NCBI GenBank assembly: GCA_945861265.1
Contig: CAMAUC010000015.1
Location: 1-60,362, forward strand
DNA length: 60,362 nt
Source: Rhizobium sp. Q54
GTDB lineage: Bacteria > Pseudomonadota > Alphaproteobacteria > Rhizobiales > Xanthobacteraceae
Direction: 5' to 3'
The stretch's first letter is position 1. Every line of letters begins with the position of its first letter. A program made the position numbers and the translations under genes. A model generated the notes under the pieces. The model was not told the DNA's origin and did no database searches. It saw nothing but the letters and a program-made list of their open reading frames with translations. Below, piece after piece: positions 20,288 to 28,566 of this stretch.

Positions 20288-21001
20288 ATGCGCCTGGTTC
20301 TCACCCGCCCGCAGGACGACAGCAAACGCTCGGCGGCCGCCTTGCGCGCACGCGGCCATGATGTGCTGGTCGCACCATTGATGCGCGTTGAAACGCTCGA
20401 GCCCGAGCTGCGTCCGCATTGGGGCGCGATCGTCATCACCAGCGCCAATGCGGCCACGTCGATCGCGTCGCATCCGGTGCACGCGCAACTCGTCAAGCTG
20501 CCGGTCTATGCGGTCGGCAAGCGCAGCGCCGACGCGGCGCGTCAGGCCGGATTTCCCGATGTCACCACGGCCGGCGGCGACCTGCGCGATCTGTTGCGTA
20601 TCGTCAGCTCTCACCGCCCGGACACGAAGGCACCCTTGCTGTATCTCGCCGGTGAGGATCGCTCGGGCGATCTGATCGGCGATCTCGCGGTGCGCGGCAT
20701 TGCCGCCGAACTGGCGGTGGTCTATCGCGCCGTCACCGCGCCGTTCCCGCCCGCATTGATCGCCGCGCTGAAAGCCGGCGACGTCGATGGCGTGCTGCAC
20801 TTTTCCAAACGCAGCGCCGACAATTATGTCCATGGCGCGACAAGGGCCGGCGTCGCGCCGCAGGCCTTCGGCATCCGCCATTTCTGCCTGTCGGCGCAGA
20901 TCGCCGCGCCGCTCAAGGCAGCCGGTGCGACCGACGTCGCTATCGCCAGACAGCCGGACGAAGCCGCGCTGCTGGCGCTGGTCGAGGCCGCCAAAGCTTA
21001 A
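20288..21001 (+). CDS. hemD: Uroporphyrinogen-III synthase
   Basis: A 237-residue HEM4-fold protein that closes hydroxymethylbilane with inversion of ring D. The family diverges strongly in sequence, so identification rests on TRPQDDSKRSAAALRARGH at the N-terminus, VITSANAA, VYAVGKRSADAARQAGF, VDGVLHFSKRSADNYV, and the position right after hemC. Length is normal. The spacing to hemC is 66 bp, filled by a palindromic repeat. Confidence 0.93.
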   Translation: MRLVLTRPQDDSKRSAAALRARGHDVLVAPLMRVETLEPELRPHWGAIVITSANAATSIASHPVHAQLVKLPVYAVGKRSADAARQAGFPDVTTAGGDLRDLLRIVSSHRPDTKAPLLYLAGEDRSGDLIGDLAVRGIAAELAVVYRAVTAPFPPALIAALKAGDVDGVLHFSKRSADNYVHGATRAGVAPQAFGIRHFCLSAQIAAPLKAAGATDVAIARQPDEAALLALVEAAKA

Positions 21002-21081
21002 TTGGCCAAACCTAGATTAGCACCGCCGCGCCTTTTGCTTTATTTGCTGCGCTTAAGGGGCCGATTCGCTAGGATTCGCGT

Positions 21082-22440
21082 ATGACCGAAAAGCGCCCAT
21101 CGCCGGATGCGGCGGCCGGCAAAAGCCGCCGCAAGCGCGCCGCGCCGACCATCGACCTGACCGCGACCGACGTGACGCCTGCCACCAGCGAGGCAAATCC
21201 GCCGTCGCCGCCCGAACCGGCCGCCGCCCGGGAGCCGCCGGTTGAGGAAGCGCGGGCGCAAGAGGCGCCCCGCGCCGGTGATGACGTCTCGCCGCCGCCA
21301 ACCGCGGCGAAAGCCAAGCCGTCGCTGCCCAATGGCTTTGGCATTTCAATGTCCACGCTCGCCGCCGGCGTGGCCGGCGCCGCCGTGATGGCGATCCTGC
21401 TTCTCACTTTGTGGCTCACCGGTCTTTTGCCCGTCCGCTTCGCCGCCTTGACGATGACGCGCGCGCGCGTGACCGCGCTGGAAATGCAGTTGCAGGATTT
21501 GCAGAAGCGTCCCGCACCGACCGCCGACAATGCCGCCGACAGCAAGGTCATCGATGCGCTGACACAGCGCGTCGCGAAACTGGAAGAGTCGCTGGCGAAA
21601 CTTCCGGCGTCCGATCCGGCGAAGGATAGCGCGCTGGCCGAGCGTATCACCGCCGCCGACAACGCCATGAAGTCGCTCGGCGTGGCGCTGGCCGCGCTCA
21701 ATCGCCGCAGCGACGACATCGCCGCCAACGCGGCCCAGGCACGCGATCGCGCCGAAGCGGCCGAGAAGGCGGCCGCCGATCTGCGCGCAACGTTGCAGGA
21801 TGTGTCGAAAGCCGCGAGTGCCGGCGCTTCGACGGCCGATCTCGCACCGTTGCAACAGCGCATCGCCGCGCTCGAACAATCGGCTCAGACCGCGAGCGCC
21901 GAGATCGCAAAAGCGTCTGCGTCCGACGCCGCCGCGCGTCTGGCGCTGAGCACGGCGACGTTGCGCGATGCCGTGCTGCGCGGCGCGCTCTTCGCCGGCG
22001 AACTGGCGCAGGCGAAATCGCTCGGCGCCGACGACAAAACTCTCGCGCCGCTGACGCCGTTCGCCGCGACCGGCGTGCCGGCGGAAAAAACACTGGCGGA
22101 CGAGTTGCGCGCTTTGCTGCCGGGCATGATTAAGGCGGCCGGAGCGCCGCCCGCCTCCGCCGGCTTCCTTGAGCGATTGCAGGCCAATGCCGGTCAGCTT
22201 GTGCGCATCCGTCCGGTCGATGCGCCGCCCGGCGACGATGCCGTTGCCGTGCTGTCGCGGCTCGACGTCGACGCCGCGCGCGCCGATATCGCCGCCGCGC
22301 TCGCCAATCTCGGCAAACTCAGCGAGGCGCAGCGCGCGCCGGCGCTAGGCTGGATCGCTAAAGCCAACAGCCGTCAGGCGGCGCTCGCTGCCGCGCGCCA
22401 GACCGCCGCTGACGCGGCGCATGCACTCGGTTCGCGGTGA
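21082..22440 (+). CDS. Mitofilin (Mic60)-like inner-membrane protein
   Basis: A 452-residue protein. The first 80 residues are proline/alanine-rich and cytoplasmic, one membrane helix covers about 91-113, and a periplasmic part follows with a long coiled coil (about 118-300; repeated AALNRR, EAAEKAAADLR, QQRIAALEQS) and a C-terminal helical mitofilin-like domain (DAVLRGALFAGELAQAKSLG, RLDVDAARADIAAALANLG). Alphaproteobacterial homologues are the ancestors of mitochondrial Mic60 and are reported to shape intracytoplasmic membranes. It lies between hemD and hemY, the usual neighbourhood. Sequence conservation of the family is low, so the assignment leans on architecture and synteny. Confidence 0.85.
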   Translation: MTEKRPSPDAAAGKSRRKRAAPTIDLTATDVTPATSEANPPSPPEPAAAREPPVEEARAQEAPRAGDDVSPPPTAAKAKPSLPNGFGISMSTLAAGVAGAAVMAILLLTLWLTGLLPVRFAALTMTRARVTALEMQLQDLQKRPAPTADNAADSKVIDALTQRVAKLEESLAKLPASDPAKDSALAERITAADNAMKSLGVALAALNRRSDDIAANAAQARDRAEAAEKAAADLRATLQDVSKAASAGASTADLAPLQQRIAALEQSAQTASAEIAKASASDAAARLALSTATLRDAVLRGALFAGELAQAKSLGADDKTLAPLTPFAATGVPAEKTLADELRALLPGMIKAAGAPPASAGFLERLQANAGQLVRIRPVDAPPGDDAVAVLSRLDVDAARADIAAALANLGKLSEAQRAPALGWIAKANSRQAALAAARQTAADAAHALGSR

Positions 22441-22447
22441 GGGCTCA

Positions 22448-24013
22448 ATGATCCGCGTCGTCCTGTTTCTGGTAAGTGTCGCACTGATCGCGGCCGGCTT
22501 CGTCTGGTTCGCCGACCGGCCCGGCGACGTCGCTATCACCTGGATGGGCTACCGGATCGAGACCTCGCTGATGGTCGCCGGCCTCGCCATCGCCGCGCTG
22601 GTCGTCGTCGCCATGATCGTCTGGTCGGTGCTGCGCGGCATATTGCGCTCGCCCGAGCAGGTATCTCTGTTCTTCCGCCATCGCCGCGCCATGAAAGGCT
22701 ATCTCGCCATCACGCGCGGCCTGGTCGCCATCGGCGCCGGCGATCTGCGGCTGGCGCGCAAATCCGCCGACGAGGCGGCGCGACTGTCGCCCGGCGATCC
22801 GTTGATGCTGCTCCTGACCGCGCAATCGGCGCAGATGGCCGGCGACCGTGGCGGCGCCGAACGCGCGTTTCATGAAATGACGCGGCACGAGCCGACCAAA
22901 CTGCTGGGCCTGCGCGGTCTCTACATCGAAGCGCAACGCCGCAATGATGGCGCGGCGGCGCGCCGCGTCGCCGAGGAAGCGGCCAAAGCCGCGCCGGCGC
23001 TCGCCTGGGCGGGACAGGCCGTGCTCGACGATCGTTGCGCCGCCACCGACTGGCAAGGTGCGCTGGACGCGCTCGACCACATGAAGGGCGCACTCGAAAA
23101 AAGTGATTATCGCCGCAAGCGCGCGGTGCTGCTGACCGCGCGCGCTTTGGCATTGCAGGACATCGATCGCGACGCTGCGCGCGCGGCGGCGCTGGAAGCG
23201 GTCAAACTGGGCCCCGATCTGGTGCCGGCGGCCGCTTTCGCCGGACGTCGGCTGGCTGAGTCAGGCGACGCGCGCCGCGCTTCCAAGATTCTCAACGCCG
23301 CCTGGCTGCTTAATCCGCATCCGGATATCGCCGATGCCTATGCGAATGTCCGCTTCGGCGACACGGCGCGCGCTCGCCTCACCCGCATGCAATCGCTCGC
23401 CGGCAAGCTGCCGGGCCAACTGGAGGGCGCGCTGGCCGTTGCCCGCGCCGCGCTCGAGGCGCGCGAGTTCGCCACGGCGCGCGACGCCCTCGCGCCTTAC
23501 CTGTCGGCGCCGACGCGGCGCGTCGCCACCTTGATGGCCGAGATCGAAGAGACCGAGCACGGCGACGAGGGCCGCGTGCGCGAATGGATGGGCCGTGCCA
23601 TGCGCGCCTCCGGCGATCCGGTCTGGACCGCCGACGGCGTGGTATCGGACCGCTGGTTGCCGGTGTCGGCGAACGGCCGGCTCGACGGCTATCAGTGGCG
23701 CATCCCGCTGGCCGAGATCGGCGTCACTTATCCGGTGTTCGAATCGCTGCCGCCGGCCGAACCGAAGCCTGTCGATGTCACTTTGGCGCCGGCGGCGCCA
23801 GAACCCGTCGAACCGGCCGCCGCGCCGGTGGTGCCCTTGCGCAAAGCGCAACGGCCGGCCGCCCGCCCGGTCCCGGTCGAGGCGGTAATCCCTTTGGTCC
23901 ATGCCCCGGACGATCCCGGCCCGGATTCCGGCCTCGACGGCGATCCGATGCCGGAAACGACCCAGGTTTCCACCAGCGGCACGTGGCAGCGGCTCCGGCG
24001 ATTGTTTCGCTAG
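22448..24013 (+). CDS. hemY: HemY-type membrane TPR protein
   Basis: A 521-residue protein (the proteobacterial HemY, not protoporphyrinogen oxidase). Two N-terminal helices (about 3-21 and 41-62) anchor it in the inner membrane. A HemY_N segment with SPEQVSLFFRHRRAMKGYLA follows, then TPR-like helices to about 400. The C-terminal 100 residues are proline/alanine-rich linker. Its job in heme synthesis is unresolved; a scaffold for tetrapyrrole enzymes is proposed in the family. ATG 22448 with GAGGG upstream was chosen. It starts seven bases after the mitofilin-like gene, so the two are coupled. Confidence 0.92.
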   Translation: MIRVVLFLVSVALIAAGFVWFADRPGDVAITWMGYRIETSLMVAGLAIAALVVVAMIVWSVLRGILRSPEQVSLFFRHRRAMKGYLAITRGLVAIGAGDLRLARKSADEAARLSPGDPLMLLLTAQSAQMAGDRGGAERAFHEMTRHEPTKLLGLRGLYIEAQRRNDGAAARRVAEEAAKAAPALAWAGQAVLDDRCAATDWQGALDALDHMKGALEKSDYRRKRAVLLTARALALQDIDRDAARAAALEAVKLGPDLVPAAAFAGRRLAESGDARRASKILNAAWLLNPHPDIADAYANVRFGDTARARLTRMQSLAGKLPGQLEGALAVARAALEAREFATARDALAPYLSAPTRRVATLMAEIEETEHGDEGRVREWMGRAMRASGDPVWTADGVVSDRWLPVSANGRLDGYQWRIPLAEIGVTYPVFESLPPAEPKPVDVTLAPAAPEPVEPAAAPVVPLRKAQRPAARPVPVEAVIPLVHAPDDPGPDSGLDGDPMPETTQVSTSGTWQRLRRLFR

Positions 24014-24123
24014 GCGTCAAAAATTCAATCTTTCGCAGCTTTTTTGCGCGATAGACCGGGGCAATGGTTCGCTTGCCAAGGACGGCCGGCGCCGATAGTA
24101 AGGCGCCAGATTTCTTGATTTGC

Positions 24124-24207
24124 GTATGATCCATTCCGACCTTCCTTCGCCAGCCGAAGCGGACGTCGCGAAGGCGGAAAACCGGTTCCCACTTTTCGGG
24201 ATCATAC
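24124..24207. repeat. Expanded 84-bp member of the GATC palindrome family, copy 3
   Basis: GTATGATCC (24124-24132) and GGATCATAC (24199-24207) are the inverted ends. The right side keeps AAAACCGGTTCCCACTTTTCGG, here split as AAAACCGGTTC and CCACTTTTCGG. About 35 extra bases, including the self-complementary-looking CCTTCGCCAGCCGAAGCGG, separate it from the left end. It ends 11 bases before the tRNA-Thr gene. Confidence 0.7.
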
Positions 24208-24218
24208 ACTCGCGATAT

Positions 24219-24293
24219 GCCGACGTAGCTCAGTGGTAGAGCATCCGCTTCGTAAGCGGGGGGTCGGGGGTTCAAATCCCTCCGTCGGCACCA
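24219..24293 (+). tRNA. tRNA-Thr (anticodon CGT)
   Basis: A full cloverleaf can be drawn: acceptor GCCGACG/CGTCGGC, D-arm GCTC-AGTGGTA-GAGC, anticodon arm TCCGC-TTCGTAA-GCGGG with anticodon CGT (reads ACG, threonine), T-arm with GTTCAAATC, discriminator A and encoded CCA at 24291-24293. It is transcribed in the same direction as hemY, 205 bp downstream. Confidence 0.95.
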
Positions 24294-24296
24294 CCC

Positions 24297-24319
24297 GCCT
24301 TCGCCCAACTGGCGAAGGC
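24297..24319. terminator. Hairpin between tRNA-Thr and the convergent cupin gene
   Basis: GCCTTCGCC and GGCGAAGGC form a 9-bp stem with a CAACT loop. No T-run follows on either strand, so it is only terminator-like; it could serve both converging transcripts. Confidence 0.45.
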
Positions 24320-24329
24320 GCGCGATAGA

Positions 24330-25169
24330 TCACACATCCCCGGGGCTTAAGAATTCCGCCGACGAGTGGCCCTTGATGTCGCGCACGGGAGCGCGGCCGC
24401 GAATGTCGCGCCCGGTCGGCTGCCAGGTGCAGACCTCGTTCGCATTCACCCAGATGGTCTTGAACTCCGCCGGCGCGAAGAATTCCGCGAACACCAATTC
24501 GTCGTCGCGCGCCGCTTCGAGATAATGCCGCTCGCGGTCCGGGTAATAGATCACGTCGCCGGCGCGCACCGGGTATGGCTTTTCGCTGGCATAGACGGTG
24601 CCGCGGCCGCGCAGCACGTACATGAAGTGCTCGGCGCCTTCGTGGTGATGATTGGCGGCGGCGGTGCCCGGTGGATAGATAATCATCTCGCCCTTCACCG
24701 CCTTGGTGCCGAATAATTTCGGCGTTACCAGATAGATGCGCTGGCGCGCGTCATGCTCCGAATCCAGCACGGGCTCGCGCGTCCAGTCGGCCAGCCGGAA
24801 CGGCGGCGGATTTTGCGCAAAACCGGGATCGAGCCGCGCCGCGTCCGGAACTTCGCCGTATAAAAACGTCGCGCCGCCCGCCGATTGGATGTACGCGGTC
24901 ATACCCGGCGGCAGAAATGCGACATTCGCTTCGGTCAGGTCCACGCTGCCGCCGCCATGCCGAAGTTCGGCGTCACCGGCCAGACCTTGCAGCCAGGCGA
25001 CGCTGCCGTCCGGCACGGTTATCTGCATGTCACCGTGAGCCGAAATCGTCATGCGATCGAGCAGGATGCCGGTGCCGGGCACGCGGGCGGCGGTCAGCAG
25101 CGGCTGGCGCAGGGCGCCAGCCCCGCAAGGCTCGCCATTCACCGAATTTTCGTTAAATATAGTGGCCAC
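24330..25169 (-). CDS. Bicupin protein, possible (S)-ureidoglycine aminohydrolase-like
   Basis: A 279-residue protein with two cupin domains. The second has a full metal site: NHHHEGAEHFMYVLRGRG (about 176-193, two or three histidines and E) with the partner histidine in YYPDRERHYLE. The first (about 45-110) lacks an obvious HxH. This layout resembles ureidoglycine aminohydrolase (allantoin breakdown) and related bicupins, but no other ureide gene is adjacent, so the substrate is open. The start is GTG 25169, seven bases after GGAGG. Confidence 0.75.
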   Translation of the reverse strand: MATIFNENSVNGEPCGAGALRQPLLTAARVPGTGILLDRMTISAHGDMQITVPDGSVAWLQGLAGDAELRHGGGSVDLTEANVAFLPPGMTAYIQSAGGATFLYGEVPDAARLDPGFAQNPPPFRLADWTREPVLDSEHDARQRIYLVTPKLFGTKAVKGEMIIYPPGTAAANHHHEGAEHFMYVLRGRGTVYASEKPYPVRAGDVIYYPDRERHYLEAARDDELVFAEFFAPAEFKTIWVNANEVCTWQPTGRDIRGRAPVRDIKGHSSAEFLSPGDV

Positions 25170-25379
25170 CTGGGCACCTCCGCCGCGCTGAAGTCGTTAG
25201 ACAACTTATTGAAATTGCGGCATTATGTTAAGGGGTGGAGTTACGTGGGTCCGACTATAAGATACCGCTTGGGACTCGAATAATCCTGTCATCGTCTCGA
25301 AACTCGCAGTATGCAGTAACAAGATACCCGCGTGGGGAGCGACGCCAAGTCTGTCGCATTTTGACTTTAGAGTAGCGCC

Positions 25380-26138
25380 ATGGCCAAACCAGCAGTCGTT
25401 CTCGTCGGTGCCGATAAAGGCGGGGTCGGCAAGACCACCGTCGCCCGGACCTTGCTCGATTATTTCGGCGCGCATCAGACGCCGACGCGCGCCTTCGATA
25501 CCGAGGCGCCGCGCGGCACGCTGCACCGTTTTCACCCGGAACGAACCGAAATCGTCGACGTCACGCAGATCGCCGACCAGATGAAAATCTTCGACACGCT
25601 CGGCAGCGCCGACTCCAAGGTCACGGTGATCGACATTCGCGCCGGCCTGCTGTCGCCGACCTTGCAGGCGCTCAACGACATCGGTTTTATCGAATCGGCC
25701 AAGAAGGGCCAGATCACCTTCGCGGTGTTTCACATCCTCGGCCCGTCGATTGCCTCGCTCGAGGAGATCAACGAGACCGCGCGCTTCGTCGGCGACGCCA
25801 GTTATTTCCTGGTCAAGAACCACATTAACGACACGTCGTTCTTCGACTGGGATCCGTCGACCTACAATTCCTATTTCAACCAGATCAAGAACGCGCAAGA
25901 GATCAACATCCCCAAGCTCAACGAGATGGCGACCGAGCAGGTGGAAGTGGCCAGCGTGCCTTATGTGCAGTTCGTCGCCAACAAGAACGCCAAGGGCGAG
26001 GCCGCCAATTATTCGTTCGTGCTGCGCGGCTACGTGCGTCACTGGCTCGGCAATGTCTGGGGCGAGTATGACCGGGTCAAGCTGATCGATCTGGTGTCGC
26101 CGAAAGCCGAAAGCAACGTTCGCCAAGTTGCCAGCTAA
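25380..26138 (+). CDS. ParA/MinD-like P-loop protein, first of a tandem pair
   Basis: A 252-residue protein with a deviant Walker A motif, KGGVGKTT (13-20), containing the signature lysine typical of ParA/MinD/CobQ-like ATPases. AFDTEAPRGTLHRF lies at the switch-I position and VIDIRAGL (D85) at the Walker B position. The C-terminal half (FFDWDPSTYNSYFNQIKNA, NYSFVLRGYVRHWLG) is not like chromosome-partition ParA. There is no parB or parS nearby. A 238-residue paralogue follows 70 bp downstream. I recognise the fold but not the function. Confidence 0.8.
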   Translation: MAKPAVVLVGADKGGVGKTTVARTLLDYFGAHQTPTRAFDTEAPRGTLHRFHPERTEIVDVTQIADQMKIFDTLGSADSKVTVIDIRAGLLSPTLQALNDIGFIESAKKGQITFAVFHILGPSIASLEEINETARFVGDASYFLVKNHINDTSFFDWDPSTYNSYFNQIKNAQEINIPKLNEMATEQVEVASVPYVQFVANKNAKGEAANYSFVLRGYVRHWLGNVWGEYDRVKLIDLVSPKAESNVRQVAS

Positions 26139-26208
26139 ACTCGCCGGTTAGCGTCACGCGCGTCGGCTCGTTTCGCTCGCGCCTGAGGATGACGGGTCGA
26201 GAGAGACG

Positions 26209-26925
26209 ATGACGTTCCTTAACACCGTTACCATCGTCGCCTCGCCGCGCGCGCGCGCCGGCAAGACCTTGCTCGCGCGCCTGCTGGTCGATTATCACCG
26301 GCAGGAAAACCGCGCCTTCCAGGCCTTCGATCTCAACACCGGCGAAGATTCTTTGGCGCAGTTCCTGCCGGGCGAGGTCACCGTCGCCGGCGTCGCCAAC
26401 GTCCAGAGCCAGATGGCCTTGTTCGATTCGCTGGTCTCGGCCGACGACGTCGCCAAGATCGTCGATGTCGGCCACGAGGGCTTTGAATCGTTTTTTGGAC
26501 TGGCGCAAAAGATCGGCTTTTTCGACGAGGCACGAAAGCGCTCGATCGCGCCGGTGATCCTGTTCATAATTTCCGCCGACCGCGCTTCGACCGACGCCTA
26601 TGCCAGTCTGCGCCGGCGATTTCCCGGCGCGACCTTGGCGCCGGTGCATAATGAAATGCTCGGGCCCGGCCAGCATCGCGACAAATATCCGACTTCCGGC
26701 GCCGCTGCGGCGTTGGTACGGTTTCCGGCGCTGGCGCCGGGACTGCGCAAATTTATCGAAAAGCCGCCCTTCTCGTTTTCCGACCGCGACCTCGCGAACG
26801 CCAAAAGCATTCCGCTCGACGTCCATATCGAATTGCAGCGCTGGCTGCGCAAGATGCATATCGAGTTCCGCGAACTCGATTTGCGCGTTTTGCTGGCGGA
26901 TTTGCAGTCGTCATTGCGATTGTAG
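26209..26925 (+). CDS. ParA/MinD-like P-loop protein, second of the pair, with altered Walker A
   Basis: A 238-residue paralogue of the preceding protein. Collinear matches are AFDLNTGEDSLAQFLPGEVTV with AFDTEAPRGTLHRFHPERTEI, QMALFDSLVSADD with QMKIFDTLGSADS, and KIGFFDEARKRS with DIGFIESAKKGQ. Its loop is SPRARAGKT (12-20): GKT is kept but the signature lysine of KGG is replaced by arginine and the second glycine by alanine. It may bind nucleotide differently or form a heterodimer with the first protein. A GAGAGAG precedes the ATG. Function unknown. Confidence 0.78.
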   Translation: MTFLNTVTIVASPRARAGKTLLARLLVDYHRQENRAFQAFDLNTGEDSLAQFLPGEVTVAGVANVQSQMALFDSLVSADDVAKIVDVGHEGFESFFGLAQKIGFFDEARKRSIAPVILFIISADRASTDAYASLRRRFPGATLAPVHNEMLGPGQHRDKYPTSGAAAALVRFPALAPGLRKFIEKPPFSFSDRDLANAKSIPLDVHIELQRWLRKMHIEFRELDLRVLLADLQSSLRL

Positions 26926-27075
26926 CCAAATTCACGGCGAATTCGCTCGATTACGGTGTCGATTCGTTCAACACGCCGCTACCGCCAGGCGAATCGGCGG
27001 CGATGCTATGGAACGAGGAACGAACTGGGACGTTTCCCTTGCGCATTTTCCGCGAACCGCGCAGGAGGCTACACG

Positions 27076-27198
27076 ATGTGGATTTCATTCTTCACCGTCG
27101 CCCTCGTTATCGCCATCGGACTGGGCACCGCGTCGCTTTTCATCAATGCCAATACCAAGGCGCCGCGCCGTCTGATTCGACGGCGTGTCCGCGGCTGA
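27076..27198 (+). CDS. 40-residue single-pass membrane peptide
   Basis: ATG 27076 is seven bases after a perfect AGGAGG. The product is one hydrophobic helix (about 3-24, ISFFTVALVIAIGLGTASLF) and a very basic tail (KAPRRLIRRRVRG), a layout for N-out or N-in insertion with the tail in the cytoplasm. An intrinsic terminator follows 33 bases downstream. It lies 150 bp after the second P-loop gene and may belong to the same transcript, perhaps as a membrane tether; that link is inference. Confidence 0.65.
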   Translation: MWISFFTVALVIAIGLGTASLFINANTKAPRRLIRRRVRG

Positions 27199-27230
27199 TT
27201 TTGTCTGTCTGAGCCCTATCGACTCTGAAG

Positions 27231-27259
27231 CGGCCCGGAATATCCGGGCCGTTTTTTTT
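27231..27259 (+). terminator. Intrinsic terminator
   Basis: CGGCCCGG (27231-27238) and CCGGGCCG (27244-27251) pair around AATAT and are followed directly by eight T. It ends the P-loop pair / microprotein unit 38 bases before the MFS gene. Confidence 0.92.
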
Positions 27260-27297
27260 CGCGCGCGAGGGCGGGTTTTCTCTGCGATAATAGCGCC

Positions 27298-28566
27298 ATG
27301 CAATCGCCGCTCCTCTTGTCGAAGCGCTTCGCGCCGTTGTTCTGGTGCCAGTTCTTCGCCGCCTTCAACGACAATTTCCTCAAGACCTCGCTGGTGTTCC
27401 TGATCCTGTTCGGGATCGACCTCACCGAGAGCGAGGCAGCGGCGCTGATCACCCTGGCGAGTGCGATCTTCATCGCGCCCTACTTCATCCTGTCCGGGCT
27501 CGGCGGCGAACTGGCCGACCGCTATGACAAGGCGCGGGTGGCGCAGTGGCTCAAATTCGCCGAGATCCTGATCGCGCTCATCGCTGTCGCCGGCTATTCG
27601 CGTCAGTCCATACCTACTTTGTTCGTTGCGCTGCTCGGCTTCGGGTTGATCGCGGCGCTGTTCGGCCCGATCAAATACGGCATCCTGCCCGATCATCTCG
27701 AGCGTGAACGACTGCCGGCCGCCAATGCGCTGGTCGAAGGCGCGACCTTCATAGCCATACTCACCGGCACCATCGTCGGCGGCATCGCCTCGCAGGGCGG
27801 CGGCACGCGCATGTTCGGTCTGCTGGTGATGGGCTTTGCTATCGCCTGCTGGCTGTCGGCCTTGCGCATCCCGCCGAGCGGCGAAGGCGCGCCGCATCTC
27901 AGGATCACCAAAAACATCGCAGCCTCGACCGCCGCGATGCTCCGCCATCTGCGCGGCGACGCACGATTATGGTGGGGCGCGCTGGTGACGAGCTGGTTCT
28001 GGCTCATCGGAATTGTCGTGATGTCGTTGCTGCCGCCCTTGATCAAGTCACTGCTCGGCGGCAACGAGGACACCGTCACCGCTTATCTCGCGCTGTTCTC
28101 GGTTGCCATCGGCGTCGGCTCGGCGCTCGCCGCCTTGATTGCGCGCGGCAAAATCGTGCTGCGAACGACATTCGCCGGGGCGCTGCTGCTCGGCGTCTTC
28201 GCGCTCGACCTCGGCATGGTGATGCTTGGTTCCGCGCCGGCTAATTTGGCGCAGGAGCCGGCGGCGGTTCTCACCTCACCGCTCGGAATGCGCGTCGCGG
28301 TCGATCTCGCGGGCCTGGCCGTCGCCGGCGGATTGTTCATCGTGCCGGCCTTCGCCGCCGTGCAGGCCTGGTCGGACGCCGATTACCGCGCCCGCACGGT
28401 CGCCGCCGTCAACGTGCTCAACGCCGCCTTCATGACCGGAGCGACCGTGCTGGTGGCGCTGGCGCAGAAATCCGGCGTCACCGTGCCGATGCTTTTCCTG
28501 ATTATCGGCGCGACGACTTTGCTGGTCGCCGCCGCGATCTGGAAAACGATGCCTCGCGAGGTCTAG
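27298..28566 (+). CDS. MFS transporter, LplT-like
   Basis: A 422-residue protein with 12 predicted membrane helices. The N-terminus LFWCQFFAAFNDNFLKTSLVF and the loop LADRYDKARVAQWLKFAEI resemble the lysophospholipid transporter LplT, which flips lysophosphatidylethanolamine inward for re-acylation. In many bacteria this domain is fused to, or beside, an acyltransferase/acyl-ACP synthetase (Aas). Neither is present here, so an LplT role is a family-level guess. The gene begins after a strong terminator and its stop overlaps that of the convergent lyase gene. Confidence 0.82.
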   Translation: MQSPLLLSKRFAPLFWCQFFAAFNDNFLKTSLVFLILFGIDLTESEAAALITLASAIFIAPYFILSGLGGELADRYDKARVAQWLKFAEILIALIAVAGYSRQSIPTLFVALLGFGLIAALFGPIKYGILPDHLERERLPAANALVEGATFIAILTGTIVGGIASQGGGTRMFGLLVMGFAIACWLSALRIPPSGEGAPHLRITKNIAASTAAMLRHLRGDARLWWGALVTSWFWLIGIVVMSLLPPLIKSLLGGNEDTVTAYLALFSVAIGVGSALAALIARGKIVLRTTFAGALLLGVFALDLGMVMLGSAPANLAQEPAAVLTSPLGMRVAVDLAGLAVAGGLFIVPAFAAVQAWSDADYRARTVAAVNVLNAAFMTGATVLVALAQKSGVTVPMLFLIIGATTLLVAAAIWKTMPREV

